Under the pieces are notes generated by a model. That model made no database searches. It was not told the origin of the DNA and saw only the letters and a program-made list of their open reading frames with translations. Position numbers and translations under genes: made by a program. A DNA stretch of 64,000 bases from Zopfochytrium polystomum (lineage: Eukaryota; Chytridiomycota; Chytridiomycetes; Chytridiales; Chytridiaceae), in the NCBI GenBank assembly GCA_025765615.1, contig JAIVFJ010000090.1, forward strand, positions 62,001-126,000, read 5' to 3'. Below, piece by piece: positions 42,725 to 51,879 of this stretch. How positions within the stretch are numbered: position 1 is the first letter of the stretch; every line of letters starts with the position of its first letter.

Positions 42725-44442
42725 ATGCCCAACAACAGCAGCGACCGCGGCGACCGTCAGATCGCCGGGCGGAACCGGCGGCCGCCGCATCGCAGCAGCC
42801 GCAGCCGCAGCGACAGCAGGAGCCGGAGCCGGAGCAGAAGCGCCAGCCGAGAACGGCGGCGGCCGCGGCGGCGGAGAAGCAGCAGGAGCAGTAGCAGGAG
42901 CCGCGACGGCGGCGGCGGCGGCAGCGGGAACGATCGCCGGAGCGTGAGCCCCGGCCGCCGTGTCGCGGTGGGAGCTATCAGCAGCAGTAGCCGTCGAGCG
43001 CCGGGCCGTCGCAGTCGCAGCCGCAGTCGCAGCCGCAGCCCGAGCGCCGACACCCGCCGGCGCGCGCAACAGCGGCCGGCGGTACCGCACGAGTCCGCCG
43101 CCCGCAGCAGCCGGGCGCCGGACCCGGGCCCCGGGCCGCCTACGCGGCGTGGGGACACTGCGGCGGGCGAGCGCGACGATGGCAGTGACCGGCGGCGCCG
43201 CCCTCCTCCTCCTCCTCCTCCTCATGACTCGCACAGGGCGCGGTCGCGGTCACCGCCGATGGGGGCGGGGGCACTGGTGGCAGCCGCGGGGCGTGGTGCG
43301 GATGCAGACTTGCGCGGGCGCGGTTCAGGTCAGGACGCTTCGGACAGCACGTGCGGCCTTTTTCTTCTCCTAACTGTTCGCACTACTGGCTTCGGGTGCC
43401 GTCCCCATTTTCTCATCCATGGCCGATGTACCAGACTGGGCAGCCGGACGGAGCGGAGGAGGGTTCGGTCCCGACGCCGTTGCGCCGTCCGAGGCGGGCT
43501 CGTCGTCGACGGCGAGCAAGCCGCAGCCACCGAAAGAAACACCCAACTTTGGTGAGTGACGTCTTTTCTTGCTTCGTTTTGCCTTTGTTGTTTAATTCTG
43601 CTGATCCTCGCAACTCACCGGGTTTTCTCGCGGGGGGCGCCAATCTTTATAGGAACGTCTGGGGTGAGGGTCCATTTGTGTTGAAAGAGGGGTCCATGCC
43701 AGAACTAAGCCACGCGCGTGTCGCGCCTTCTTCCCGCTTTAGGCACTGGCGGCCGAGAAAAACACTTTCCGTGGAGTACTGCTAAAGTACAGCGAGCCGC
43801 CTGAGGCGCGGAAGCCGTCGATGCACTACCGACTTTACGTCTTCAAGGGCAGCGACCAAGTCGGTGAGGACGAACTCCCCCATCCACTCGTCTTTCGTTT
43901 TTCCGTCCCGCAGCCAGTTCGCGCGCGTTGAACCCTACCTCTATCCCAAACACACATCCCCCCCCCAAATAAACAGACATGCTCCCCGTGTTCCGCCAGA
44001 GCGCTTACTTGTTTGGGCGTGAACGGCTGGTGGCGGACATCCCGACGGACCACCCGTCGTGCTCCAAGCAGCATGCCGTGCTGCAGTACCGCCATGTACT
44101 GGCCGGCGAGGACCGCACGGCGAGGACTGTGAAGTGAGTGGATTATTATTATTATTTTTTTTTTTTTTTCGCCTCTACCGAACAAACCCGTTTCGCGAAC
44201 CGTTCCCAGCAAAGTCCACACTAAAGGTCATTCTGTAAAAAATTAATCCCAACCCCCCAAACGCCAAACAAAAACAAAAAAAAAGACCGTACATCATCGA
44301 CCTCGAGTCCGGAAACGGCACGTTTCTGAACGGCGTCAAGATCGACAGCTCGCGCTACTACGAGCTCAAGGTTGGCGACACGGTCAAGTTTGGGTTCAGC
44401 AGCAGGGACTACGTGCTCATGACGGAGGAGAGCGCGGACTGA
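42725..44442 (+). CDS. SNIP1/Pml1-like FHA-domain protein with RS-rich N-terminus
   Basis: Likely nuclear pre-mRNA retention/splicing (RES complex Pml1) or SNIP1-type protein. Model: join(42725..43328, 43435..43551, 43653..43663, 43743..43863, 43977..44133, 44286..44442); 1167 nt, 388 aa, all phases consistent. Residues 1-200 are Arg-Ser/Arg-Asp repeats (SRSRSDSRSRSRSRSASRER). The family block reads KETPNFGTSGALAAE then NTFRGVLLKYSEPPEAR, and it is only restored by an 11-base microexon. The FHA domain follows: YRLYVFKGSD, YLFGRERLVADIPTDHPSCS, KQHAVLQYR, LESGNGTFLNG, then YYELKVGDTVKFGFSSRDYV. The conserved GR, SxxH-type (SKQH) and NGT phosphothreonine-binding residues are present. The last intron ends in an A-rich 3' splice site. 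The neighbouring uL4m gene is divergent. Confidence 0.85.
43653..43663 (+). other. 11-base microexon of the SNIP1-like gene
   Basis: Bounded by TATAG before and GTGAGG after. Its 11 bases with the single G from the previous exon encode Gly-Thr-Ser-Gly, converting phase 1 to phase 0. Without it, exon 3 onward is out of frame and the conserved NFGxSGALAAE motif is lost. Confidence 0.7.
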
Positions 44443-44688
44443 GGGCCCATGCATAGCGAGGGGGTTTTTTGGTGTAAAGCAAAAGAACAAAGGAAGAGAA
44501 TTGGTCCGAGACTTGCTTGATTCCCGAAGGAACGAATTGCCGCGCTTCCATATTTTCTTTTTTGCTACGCTTCCCACCGTTTCCCTCTGCCTTTCTCTTG
44601 TTTGGCAGCTAGGGTGGCCTGATATCGGTTAGGTTTCTGCCAAGTTCTTTGGCTTCCCGCCGAGCCTGCAAATCTCACCGTCCCATCA

Positions 44689-44942
44689 GGGAGAATAGGG
44701 AAATGACCAGTTCGTCCGGGAAAACCAGTTTTGTTCGGGTTGATACTGATTTGGCACTTATTTGGTACAAACAACAGACAGACAGTCGATAGGCAGACAG
44801 ACAGACAGACAGAGAGACAGACAGAACGCAGGATGGATTGTTGACGACAAACAATACAGAGTCAAAGAGACAGGCAGACAGCCGGAAAAGTGAAATGGAT
44901 CACTTGGACACAGACAGACAGATGGGAAATACGGACAGAGAG
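44689..44942 (+). repeat. Left terminal inverted repeat of the Harbinger-like element
   Basis: Reverse complement of 47,597-47,848 with few mismatches. It includes a CAGA/GACA microsatellite (about 44,774-44,822) that is also in the other repeat. Confidence 0.85.
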
Positions 44943-44972
44943 CAGTAATAAGACGGAATGCAGGGGTTACAA

Positions 44973-46010
44973 TCACAATGAAGGGGAAGCAGGCACAGGA
45001 TCAGACACAGCCGCTGGCTGGGCGCCTTGCAGGTTCCTATTTCGGTTCCTCCACCTGGTCCTCCCTGTCAAGACGGGATTCGGCCCAAATAACTGGCAGA
45101 TGCGATCCTTTACGTCCCAAATCCGCTGACGGCGCAATTTGATCTGTGTCATGCGCGCCACCGCTTGGAAGAAAGTTTCATGCTGAGTTCGGCTGTGGCG
45201 GAACGGTCCCTTCAAAACGCTGTAAACACGGAGAAGACCATTTACGTTCTCGTGTCGCGACTGGAGGAGTGAGAGAGCGCGGTTGACCACTCTCTGGGGA
45301 AGGCTGGATGGGTTGGGATGTTTCAACTCAGCTTTGGCGCAACCACGGAACCCTGAGTCAGCTCCGAAGGTTTCGTCCTCTCCAAGCAGGTCAACGTACT
45401 CCCTCCTGCAAATGGTGATGTCAGGATGCTTTCCGCATTCGTAGCCACTCGACACAAAGACAATTTCCCTGGTGCCACTAGCCGTTGCGACGAGGTGCCG
45501 AATCCCCGCATGGTTGAGCTTCTCGCTGTAGTCAGCTGGATCTGTCTCAGCCTTTTCTGGAACGCTACAGTCGATACCATCAACATATGTTGCAAATCGT
45601 GGAGAGTCCCAGTCACGAAAGCGTTCACTAAAATTAATCTAATGTTGTGTTAGTGTCCCAACTATGCAGTTGGTGGAACAAACGCTTCGTCATACCACTT
45701 TAATTTGGGAGAGGGCGTCAGTCGACATTTTAACCCACCGACGGTAAGTCTTTGGGTCGCACACAAACAAGGCACTGGCTGATGCTTCCGTCGGGTAGTG
45801 TTTCAAGAAGTGCATGCCGCAAAGGAGCATCTTGGTGAGGAGACGGCCACTGTCGAGACGGACCATGATGACTTCTTTCCAGACTTCGTCACATTCGTCA
45901 GGGGTCATACCAAAAAGTCCGAGAAACATTTTTTTCATTTTAGTCGGGTTGGGGTGGGAGCTTAGCAATTGGATCGCAACGTGTTCCCAGTCAATAGACA
46001 ATTCGCTCAT
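44973..46010 (-). CDS. PIF/Harbinger-type DDE transposase
   Basis: Cut-and-paste transposase of the HARBI1/DDE_Tnp_4 type. Model: complement(join(44973..45638, 45696..46010)), 326 aa, phase 0 across a 57-base intron. The N-terminal region (LFGMTPDECDEVWKEVIMVR, MLLCGMHFLKHYPTEASASA) resembles the helical DNA-binding part. The catalytic core has a first Asp in ATYVDGIDCSVPEK, a YSEKLNHAGIRHLVATASG strand pair, a second Asp in FGADSGFRG (the family GDxGY motif), and a Glu in RHENVNGLLRVYSVLKGPFR that fits the xERxFxxLK position. The C-terminus is basic (TRWRNRNRN). An alternative start is five codons upstream at 46,025. The frame is intact, so this copy may still be active or recently was. Confidence 0.78.
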
Positions 46011-46565
46011 TTTGAAGTGACACACCCTGTTTCACACTGGATTTGTTTGTGGCCTCGCTTTATACCTGCTCTGTTGTCTCGTGCGGGAAATGGCGTTCTG
46101 CTCTGGGCTTCCCTTAATTCGATGCGGGAGATTGTGTGGAGACAGTGTCTCACCATCGCCTTGATTCATTCCAGCGAGGGAGATTGTTGTGAGACAACAG
46201 GGAAATTGACTGCAACGAACCCACGGTCACGCGAAACCCAACGGGAGAATGCACAGACTGAGACAAGTGGTATCTGAGCTTCTTCACATTAGTAATCGGG
46301 TCAATACCTCTTGTCTCTGCCTTTGCCCAGCTTCAACCGGGAGATTGCTGCCCAACATCACCTTCCACACAAGGCATGCGGGAAATAGCAGTTCCAGCGG
46401 CGGGAAAATGTCCGCCTGGATCTGGAAAACTGCGAATCAGTCAATGAACTCCCGTGACAGAGGAGTCTGAAGCTGGTGAGACAAGGGTGGTGCAGGGATT
46501 CACTCCTCTCTTTCAATTTTTTTTTACTGAATATATAAAGGGGATTAGTCACAAGTACCGTCGAA

Positions 46566-47557
46566 ATGGCGCCGCCCCCAAAATCAGAAATTGATCGTAC
46601 TTGGAGCCCCGAAGACGACTGCGCACTCAACATTGCCGCATTGGAGCACCACCGTATCGGTGCATCTTTTCTCCAATCAAAGACTCTATCAGCCGCTCAA
46701 ATCAAGCAATCTTTCCCCCAGTTTGCGAAGTTCTCGACGGATTTCTTCAACACAAAATTGAAAGGTGAGGGTTGGCTTGTCTGTGCTGAATCGCTTGCAC
46801 AATTGTTAACTACGTGCAAGCTTGGAAAACACAGCAGAACGCACACGACCAGCAAAGTAGTCTACAACGCGCGCTTTGTGGAACTGCGTCAAACTCGAAC
46901 TCGCACACGATCGCTCCAGTGAACCCTCCTACAAGCTCCTTCACTGAAAGCGCTGTTGAGAACAGATCAGCAAGGCGTAACAACAGGATGCCATCCCCAA
47001 CAAAGTCGAGGACAAGCTCCAAGCGACGCCAGCGCTCAGACAGTCCAACGCTGAAGTCACGAAAGCGCCACGCAAAAAGTGTGCTGGAGACCTCCAGTGA
47101 CTTCGATGGCGGGAGCTCCAGCAGCTCAGACGACAGCAGCGAAGACAGTTCAAGGCCGTCAACCCCACGCAGGGGCTCCTCATCCGACTTCAGCATCCCA
47201 CTGAACTGCGTGTACAAAGTTTTGACACGCAAAGGGCTTCGCAAAGAGTATGTGGTTTTATTCCGGCCGTTGACTGGCTTTCTGCCAGTCGCTCGTGTGC
47301 ATGACAAAAATTGCATTCGCATCACCTGTACCTCCACACTGACGACCAAGACAAAGAATCCTTGGAATGTTAATGCCGAAACAGACTCCGACATCATCAA
47401 AATGATCAACTCGGCGGTTGAGAAGCAGGTTGGTCAAACATATACTGTCAACATAAAGGTACCAACCAAGATTGTGGGGGATTTGGCTCCGGAAGCGTTT
47501 TCGGATGACTATGGGCTGTATGGCTTCAAGTTCCGAGCACTGCAGAGGATGACGTGA
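46566..47557 (+). CDS. Second protein of the Harbinger-like element (Myb/SANT-like)
   Basis: Model: join(46566..46764, 46821..47557), 311 aa, phase 1. Residues 1-66 resemble a Myb/SANT-like helical domain (TWSPEDDCALNIAALEHHRI, FPQFAKFSTDFFNTKLK). Residues 67-150 are Ser/Arg/Lys-rich with a nuclear-localisation-like KSRKRHAK. The C-terminal ~110 residues form a compact region (NCVYKVLTRKGLRKEYVVLF ... FSDDYGLYGFKF) with no recognised fold. Harbinger elements encode a separate Myb-like protein that carries the transposase to the nucleus and to the inverted repeats; position and domain fit that role. It is transcribed divergently from the transposase. Confidence 0.62.
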
Positions 47558-47596
47558 TCCTTTGAAGAGTCTGTCTGCTTCCCCCTCATGTTTTCG

Positions 47597-47848
47597 CTGT
47601 CTCTGTCCTTATTTCCCGTCTGTCTGTGTCCAAGTGATCCATTTCACTTTTCCGGCTGTCTGCCTGTCTCTTTGACTCTGTATTGTTTGTCGTCAACAAT
47701 CCATCCTGCGTTCTGTCTGTCTCTCTGTCTGTCTGTCTGTCTGTCTATCGACTGTCTGTCTGTTGTTTGTACCAAATAAGTGCCAAATCAGTATCAACCC
47801 GAACAAAACTGGTTTTCCCGGACAAACTGGTCATTTCCCTATTCTCCC
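47597..47848 (-). repeat. Right terminal inverted repeat of the Harbinger-like element
   Basis: Inverted match to 44,689-44,942, with the CTGT-type microsatellite at about 47,717-47,760. Confidence 0.85.
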
Positions 47849-47870
47849 AGCCCGCTGACATGCGCTAAAC

Positions 47871-47906
<36 letters not shown>

Positions 47907-49514
47907 CGTTGATGCTGCTATGATCACCTTTCGAAGACTATCACAAAGTGCCCTTCTCTAGTTACGCTCGCTGCGTCGGTGACTTCAATCAAAACGCTTG
48001 CCCACACATAAATGTCCCACACTATCAGCGTGTCTGGGGAAGTGATACTGCCCCAAGGTTATCGCTGGGTCAACCGCAGAGTACATCGTACAGTTGTAGT
48101 TTTGTTCTGAATTCGAATTCTCGAGAGGATTGCCGCGCACTGCTGCCACTGTCACAAACAATCCTGGAGTGGTGTCTGCTCCTCCGGCAGGATCTGGTGG
48201 CAGCTCAAATGTGGCTGCTCCTGCAGATGACAGCTGTGATAAGAGTCTTGAATGTAGGAAAGGTGAGAAATGTGATTCTGCTTTGTTGGCATATGGCTAA
48301 TCCTAAATTGTTTCTCGGACAAATGGATTGAGCTGGTGCCAGATGACTGGCAGTGCAAACCCGAGTTCAAAAGCACCCATTTTTATCAGGCACCTTTCTC
48401 CTTCTGCTGTGCCGCACTCTTAAATCTCCCCATCAGCCACCAGCAAGCCTCAGAGACAGTGTTTGCAAGAAATCTGTTTGACAGGACGAAGTCCACCCTC
48501 TTGGAAGGGTACACTGGATCTGTCCTCGCCGAGGAGTCCAAACTGGATGGAAGACCTGCTTTTTGGGATGCAGAGTGCCTGTCCTTTGCCCAAATGGGGA
48601 ATCAACTTTCTGTCTGGATTGCTTCATTCTTCAGTCATCATTCTGCTGTGTTCTGATGCAAATATAAAGAGGATGCTTGAGGCCGACAAAAAGCCTGACA
48701 ACTGCTTGTTGGAGGTGAGTTTTTAAAATTTATTTCTGGAGACTCTATCTGAGCAAACTGAAAAAAAACCCCTCTTCAGTGGGAACTGGCTCTTCAAATG
48801 CAGAGTGAGAGAGGCCATGACATCCTGCCTGTCCTTCTTTCCAGCAACGTATTGCTACTCTTGATAAAAGAAAGAGGGAGTTGCTTTTAAGCTTTCAACC
48901 AGACCAAGTTTCCTGACTGTCCCCATTCACACTGTGAGACTGTGCTCTCTAAATCTCCTCACCCTGGGCTGAAGGTGGAAATAGAGCAATGGCCTAAATA
49001 CCATTCCTAGCTAATTAGAAGGGCAAAAGGAGGTGTCTTGGGGTCACCAGATGGAAGAATGTATTTGGAGTCCACTAAAGCCCATCATCAAACACAAAAG
49101 AACCTCTTCAAACACAAAAAAGAGCAGCCATCACACATTCAAAAGAGAAACATAAGAAAAGCGTCACAAGAGTGGCACAATCACAAAAGAGAGTGCAAAA
49201 TGCCTCTGGTCCTAGACACAGAGAGACCCCAATGGCAACGCCAAAGGGACGGAATCACTCAGTAAGGAATGAGACTCAGGGCAACAAAGGGGGCCTAATG
49301 TTGAGATTTGAGCCGAGGAAGCCAGCTTCCTATGTTGACAGCAGCCTCATTGCCACCGTCGATGTGGCTTACACTAAGTCAGGTAAGCCGAAAGGCCCAA
49401 TCGGAATCCAACAAAATGAGTTAGGTGAAGACAGCGGTGATTCTAGCTTTGCTTCCAAGGCTTTGCCGGCGAGGATAATGCAATTAGAATCACATTCAAC
49501 GGGTTCATAGAAAT
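47849..49514. other. Repeat-rich region without a confident gene
   Basis: Begins with about 32 T residues (47,875-47,906) immediately outside the Harbinger-like element. Fragments of open frame (48,336-48,656; 49,172-49,510) show no recognised domain. The stretch at about 48,930-49,080 matches 15,605-15,755 in inverted orientation. I read it as decayed retroelement sequence. Confidence 0.45.
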
Positions 49515-49900
49515 GTTGAATTGGGGCAGCTCACAGCTGCCCAGGTCAGCTGACTTTTGTCTGAACCAATGCTGAACCAGGGCAGCTCACAGCAGGTCCA
49601 GGTCAGCTGACTTTTGTCTCAGTGTGCAACTCACTTTGTTGGCTGTGCAGAGACCTCTGTCCAGGCCTTACCCACTCATTGATTTGAAATGCCCCTGATG
49701 ATTTCAAATCATCTTTCCTCTGTGGGAAGACTGGTCACTGCACACAGACCTCTGGACAGACCTTGGTTGATTTGAAATGCTCCTGAAGATTTCAAATCAT
49801 TTTCCCTCTCTGTGGGGAGACCAGTTGCCTGCACACAGGGCTCCACACAGAGCTTGGTTGAGTATTTCAAATCACCATCCCTCTGTGGGAAGGGGTTTAC
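49515..49900. repeat. Tandem repeats with internal inverted repeat
   Basis: Two sub-blocks. At 49,520-49,620 a unit of about 48-55 bases (GGGCAGCTCACAGC...GGTCAGCTGACTTTTGTCT) occurs twice. At about 49,681-49,890 a unit of about 90 bases occurs three times; the first two units contain a perfect 10-base hairpin, GATTTGAAAT and ATTTCAAATC separated by 10 bases (49,681-49,710 and 49,769-49,798), while the third keeps only the right half. This may be an LTR U3 region. Confidence 0.7.
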
Positions 49901-50073
49901 AACACCTCCCCAGAGCAAATTCCTGTCTGAAGCAGTTTGCAACTTATTCAGATAGGCAAAACAGGAAAACTGGTCAACCTCCCTGCAGGAGTATAAATTG
50001 GGCAGAGTTTTCTTACTGAAAAAAAACTCTCACTCCAATTTGCCAGTCCCTGTCTAAAACAAGCTCTCTTTAC

Positions 50074-50381
50074 TGTCAGGAACAGGGCAGGACAGGACAA
50101 GGCAGACAAGGAACTGAGAGGAGTGATGATTGTATTGGAAACAATAATTCAGTTGAGGGATGGGACAGGTCCCCCATCCCCCTTTTATACCTTTTGAGAG
50201 TCTTCCTTGTCAAGACTCAAAGAAAGTTCCAGAAAGAGCAATTAGTAATACAATGATACCAATCATACCAATGACAACAAGACAAGTCAGGAAAGCAAAG
50301 AAGGTTCCAGAAGGTTCCACAAGGTTCCATGAAGGAAGGTTCTAGAAGGTTCCAGAGGTTTCCAGAGGGCGATTCATAACA
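50074..50381 (-). repeat. LTR of a retrotransposon (copy 2 of 3)
   Basis: Inverted copy of 15,033-15,384, with TGT...ACA ends. The TATA box is kept (minus strand). Flanking it on both sides are two copies of a ~60-base sequence (CTCCAATTTGCCAGTCCCTG, at about 50,015-50,073 and 50,385-50,445), which is longer than a normal target duplication and suggests insertion into, or recombination between, repeats. Confidence 0.72.
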
Positions 50382-51489
50382 TTATTGAAAAAAGGCACTC
50401 CCACTCCAATTTGCCAGTCCCTGTCTAAACAAGCTCTCTTTACCCACTTGCCCTTGGTCGCTTGCTACTCTCGCTCCCTTGTACAAGTTCTCGATTCTAG
50501 CCTCCGTTGTATCCTTTCTTCCTTTCTACCTCTCGGCCACTTGCTTTGCTTCGCAGCCTCGACCCTTCCACCTTCTTGTGATGCCGCCTTTACTCATGAT
50601 GTCGCCTTCTACACTACAACTTCAACAGAGGAGGAGGAAAACTGTTAACATCGGGTTGTCGTTTCACTTAATACTCAGAGTATTTGTCAACAGCACAAGC
50701 CAGCACCAGGTCTGCATTTCCGATGGCTCACTCTCCCATGGGCATTGTGAGAACGATAACTGACAGTCACAATATGTTTGGGTCTGTCTTGTGCCTCTTG
50801 CTGCTAACCAGTCACTTCTGGGTAACAGAAAGCATGAAGAAATTGAGGGGTGAGGGCTGAAATAGAAGAAGAGGATCATTTTGGGCATTTTTTGGTATTT
50901 TTTAGGCTGAAAACGAGGCAAAGACAAACATTTAAAGGTGGTGGTAGAAAACTATTTTGGGTAAAAGCAAGGGTCATTAGAGAGAAAGACACAGGAGAGA
51001 CACTCAAAACAAATAAAAAAAATAAAAGTGAGACACCAAGAATTGCAGGGGACCAAAGGACAAAAAGAAACTTCGAACGCAATTAGAAAAGCGATAAAAG
51101 ACTGCCTTGCCAGTAGCTTTGTACATGTTAAAACCTGGGCTTTAAAACTACGAGATCTGATAGAACTTTGGAAGGGCTTTCCAAAGAACTCAAAAGCAAG
51201 TGAATCTGTCAGGACGCGTAAAGTTGTAGCCAAAACACTGCAAAACGAAGGTGTCGACCATCCATCCTCCAAATGGCGTCCCGAAAAACATGTTTCTCAT
51301 AATTCCGCCATCTACTTAAGCGTGATAGTCCAAGTCCATCAAAAATATCCTAAACAAGACTGAAATTGGAGGGTAAATTCGAGATATAGTCGGAAATAAG
51401 TGTGCAAAGTATTAGCCAAATCGAATCATAGGAAGAGGAGATCGCGTCCCAACGAGAAGGTCACGTGATCTAGCGCCGAAACGAAGCCC
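50382..51489. other. Repeat-derived region without a gene
   Basis: Contains a ~75-base block (about 50,625-50,700, minus strand) matching the start of the copia 3' LTR at 61,157 (GACAAATACTCTGAGTATTA), so it is probably an LTR fragment of the same copia family. The remainder is AT-rich with only short frames. Confidence 0.5.
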
Positions 51490-51870
51490 CCAACTTTGAA
51501 ACTTCGCCGAGACTCATACGAGATAGCCAGGACTGCGAAATCGACAGAGGTTCCTCCAGTGGTGATAGAAAATACGTGATACAACAAAAAATCGAGCCAA
51601 TAGAGCAAAAACTGACAGACCTGTCAAAGTGATAACATCACCGCAATTAATAGAATATGTGTTAAATCGGTCGGAAAAGTCGGAAAAAATTAACAGAGCC
51701 TGGAAATTGCGATCAAATGTAAAGAATAGTGACTTGTGACTGGAGAAAAATAATCAAAAGTATTCGACTGGATTTGGTGATTTCCGTCAAATGGAGATTC
51801 CTACTAATAATTAACGGGCAGGGGTGGCTGTTTGTGAGAGCACGCCTTGTCAAATGTGTTTCACAATCAA
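51490..51870. repeat. Dispersed repeat, inverted match to 14,465-15,032
   Basis: Reverse complement of the left copy, here without an inserted LTR. It abuts the TKL2 arm at a (GTCT)n tract (51,876-51,890), so the repeat and the duplicated arm meet at a microsatellite. Confidence 0.65.
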
Positions 51871-51879
51871 GCGTGTCTG

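Larger units (their letters stand above)
44689..47848. mobile_element. PIF/Harbinger-type DNA transposon, apparently complete
   Basis: A 3.16-kb unit with terminal inverted repeats of about 250 bp (44,689-44,942 and 47,597-47,848), starting GGGAGAATAGGGAAATGACC. It contains two divergently arranged genes, a DDE transposase (minus) and a DNA-binding-like partner (plus), as in Harbinger elements. Both have introns and no stop or frameshift. I see no clear 3-base target duplication (flanks end in TCA and begin with AGC), so the exact termini may be off by a few bases or the duplication may have mutated. Confidence 0.78.

Noticed and set aside
47875..47906. T32 tract as the tail of a SINE or LINE on the minus strand
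   Set aside because: No element body, internal promoter box or target duplication recognised beside it.
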